A program made the position numbers and the translations under genes. A stretch of DNA of 44,598 bases from Okeania sp. SIO2B3 (GTDB lineage: Bacteria > Cyanobacteriota > Cyanobacteriia > Cyanobacteriales > Microcoleaceae), in assembly GCF_010672525.1 (NCBI RefSeq), contig NZ_JAAHGH010000001.1:90399-134996 (forward strand). The letters run 5' to 3'. The first letter of the stretch is position 1, and every line of letters starts with the position of its first letter. Below are positions 44,114-44,598 of this stretch, in pieces. Below the pieces are notes generated by a model. The model was not told where the DNA came from. It made no database searches and worked only from the letters and a program-made list of their open reading frames with translations.

Positions 44114-44233
44114 AGTCAGAAGTCAGAAGTCAGAAGTCAGAAGTTATTTTTGTAACAGAGATTTTGAGCAACTCTCCAAAAATATTGCGCCTTAAAAGGC
44201 GAGATTTTAGACCCATGTTGTTTTGATAAATTT
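44114..44233 (-). repeat. Dispersed repeat with (GAAGTCA)n, reverse copy
   Basis: Its reverse complement matches 18441-18559: TTTATCAAAACAACATGGGT, CGCCTTTTAAGGCG, TTTTTGGAGAGTTGCTCAAA, GTTACAAAAATAACTTCTGA and heptamers. Confidence 0.75.
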
Positions 44234-44275
44234 TGAGAAAATAATTCCTTATGAAATAGCTAATGGTAGTGTATC

Positions 44276-44379
44276 GTTTCATCTAAAAATGTGCATTAGC
44301 TTTTAACTTAAAAATTCTTACTTTTGACTTTTGACTTTTGACTTTTGAATTTAATCTAATGCACTATTTTAGGTGAAAC
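44276..44379. mobile_element. MITE-like inverted-repeat element
   Basis: GTTTCATCTAAAAATGTGCA (44276-44295) + TTAG pairs with CTAATGCACTATTTTAGGTG + AAAC (44356-44379), 21 of 24 bases. The interior is a run of CTTTTGA heptamers. Confidence 0.6.
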
Positions 44380-44397
44380 AGTCCAGTAGTCCAGTAG

Positions 44398-44424
44398 GGT
44401 GTGTTAGCGCTAGCGTAACGCACC
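44398..44424. repeat. Palindromic repeat
   Basis: GGTGTGTTAGCGCTAGCG + TAACGCACC is a near-perfect 27 bp palindrome of the GGTGCGTTACGC type common in cyanobacterial intergenic DNA. Confidence 0.7.
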
Positions 44425-44533
44425 AAAAACTATATATAGTGTCTTGGCGTAAGTCCTGTACTAATATCTTCATCAGTTGACTTTTGTTATCTTCTATCAA
44501 CTTCTCAAATAGACTAACTAACTTTAATTTATT

Positions 44534-44598
44534 ATGGAAAATATTACCATTCCAGTTGACTCTGAAATAGCCAAAGCGTACCGAGAAGCAGAACCGGA
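44534..44598 (+). CDS. Start of a small antitoxin-like gene (cut by the window end)
   Basis: Only 21 codons are visible: MENITIPVDSEIAKAYREAE and P, still open at the window edge. The T-I-P-V-D-S-E-I-A-K-A-Y pattern resembles short cyanobacterial antitoxin-like proteins that pair with a toxin gene directly downstream. This is inference from a very short stretch. No strong ribosome binding site is seen. Confidence 0.45.
   Translation, partial: MENITIPVDSEIAKAYREAEP

Larger units (their letters stand above)
44040..44533. other. Gene-free stretch after the aldo/keto reductase
   Basis: It contains the reverse copy of the heptamer-ended dispersed repeat (44114-44233), an inverted-repeat element (44276-44379), a palindrome (44398-44424) and a TGGCGTAAGTCCTG end (44445-). 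Confidence 0.6.

Overview
The window comes from a low-GC filamentous cyanobacterium of the Trichodesmium/Okeania/Moorea kind. That placement rests on cyanobacterial gene families (BicA, Ycf37, DUF1350, DUF1517, DUF2808), many GCGATCGC (HIP1) octamers, a large share of non-coding DNA, abundant heptanucleotide repeats, and many small palindromic or MITE-like elements. The genus is inference. No tRNA, rRNA, CRISPR array or phage module was recognised.

Layout. 1-1220 is a nine-copy tandem array with units of 133-150 bp. 1550-4083 holds a plant 'pathogen-related protein'-like NTF2-fold gene, a 2x ~285 bp tandem duplication, and rbgA. 4547-8528 holds bicA (Na+/bicarbonate uptake), a Usp gene and pgk, so inorganic carbon uptake and the Calvin cycle lie close together. 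9585-14524 encodes a tiny PEP-CTERM-like protein and a 1377-residue acidic multi-domain surface-type protein. 14525-18680 is repeat-rich and carries an IS1-type transposase remnant split by a MITE, then two paralogous secreted proteins. 18681-21572 has a response-regulator phosphatase (REC-SpoIIE), a divergent RsbW-like ATPase, and a DUF1350 hydrolase. 21901-25552 has a decayed tnpB whose right end touches the queC stop codon, then queC, a DUF2808 gene, 5-formyl-THF cyclo-ligase and scpB, all on the minus strand. 25887-27273 is rpmI-rplT followed by ycf37. 27632-31714 is a giant multi-PAS histidine kinase. 32405-35448 has a DUF1517 gene, a probable lipoprotein and a DUF3102-RusA fusion. 36078-40768 is a 4.7 kb segment bounded by inverted ~220-250 bp repeats. 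It holds a secreted TPR-CHAT protein, an IS5-type transposase remnant, two IS630-type MITEs and a 66 bp tandem array. 41095-41285 is an orphan IS200/IS605-type right end. 41663-44039 encodes a Gfo/Idh/MocA oxidoreductase and a Tas-type aldo/keto reductase, and the window closes with the first codons of a small antitoxin-like gene.

The genes are mostly single units rather than operons. Clear functional pairings are rpmI with rplT, the SpoIIE-type phosphatase with the RsbW-like kinase (partner switching), and bicA near pgk. The most striking feature is the density of nested small elements. Transposase genes (IS1, TnpB, IS5 types) persist only as fragments, and several are interrupted by non-autonomous elements. 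In one case a target duplication lets the ancestral reading frame be rebuilt.

All family calls come from motif recognition by eye. No alignment, profile or database search was run.
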